Shown here one piece after another: positions 30,292 through 30,316 of a DNA stretch of 30,316 nt. A program made the translations under genes and the position numbers. Source of the DNA: JANNRR01 sp043736155. Lineage in GTDB: Bacteria > Pseudomonadota > Alphaproteobacteria > Rhodobacterales > Rhodobacteraceae. The stretch covers positions 1 through 30,316 of the forward strand of contig JAYTDA010000072.1 in the NCBI GenBank assembly GCA_043736155.1. Direction: 5' to 3'. Position 1 is the stretch's first letter; each line of letters opens with the position of its first letter. The notes under the pieces are model-generated. The model was not told the DNA's origin and did no database searches. It worked only from the letters and a program-made list of their open reading frames with translations.

Positions 30292-30316
30292 CCGGGGGGT
30301 TTCACACCCCCCGGAC
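30292..30316 (+). terminator. GC hairpin of the dispersed palindrome (copy 3, cut by window edge)
   Basis: CCGGGGGG (30292-30299) and CCCCCCGG (30307-30314) form a perfect stem around a seven-base loop, identical to 12557-12579 and continuing GAC at the window end. It lies 30 bases past the SDR stop and probably terminates the kinase/enolase-like/SDR operon. Confidence 0.7.

Overview
The window is high-GC, tightly packed DNA that fits an alphaproteobacterium of the Rhodobacteraceae (Rhodobacter/Paracoccus/Gemmobacter-like). The basis is the accD-folC pair with an AccD beginning MNWISNYVRP, several small families that I associate with this group, many 1-4 base stop/start overlaps, and dispersed GC-rich palindromes of the 'CCGGGGGG...CCCCCCGG + ATATTTTC' type between genes. 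No rRNA, tRNA, CRISPR array, prophage or complete insertion sequence was seen.

Layout. (1) 1-5262, minus strand: accD, folC and a small membrane protein form an overlapping operon, preceded upstream by two tandem SGNH-hydrolase-like paralogues. (2) 5453-7469, plus strand: a lipoprotein and two Rhodobacteraceae-type proteins of unknown function. (3) 7470-8706: a repeat-rich stretch with one small low-GC orphan gene. (4) 8707-12485, plus strand: five overlapping genes, namely S-formylglutathione hydrolase, a YaiI-family protein, a DMT exporter, a HAD phosphatase and an ornithine-cyclodeaminase/mu-crystallin family protein. They end at a terminator-type repeat. (5) 12714-14287: a COG3618-type amidohydrolase/lactonase overlapping a GntR/HutC regulator. 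(6) 18044-14446, minus strand: a DgcA/StcD/trimethylamine-dehydrogenase-like flavoprotein followed by a non-pyrrolysine MttB-family methyltransferase. (7) 18339-30262, plus strand: an S15/CocE-type hydrolase, a complete dipeptide/oligopeptide-type ABC importer with its binding protein last, a TetR regulator, then a tight kinase, enolase-like and SDR operon that ends at the same terminator-type repeat.

How it may work together (inference). Regions 5-7 look like a catabolic island: an importer, an acyl/peptide hydrolase, two different N-demethylation-type enzymes, and a three-step unit in which a small-molecule kinase, an enolase paralogue with altered active-site residues and a DHRS6/2-keto-3-deoxy-fuconate-dehydrogenase-like SDR could process a hydroxy acid. 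The flavoprotein and hydrolase genes are divergent and share a leader element (TTCAACAAG next to a -10-like box). A strong sigma70-type promoter can be read upstream of the flavoprotein. A set of AT-rich palindromes precedes the ABC genes. The kinase/enolase-like/SDR unit is the best candidate for an undescribed pathway; its substrate cannot be told from sequence alone.
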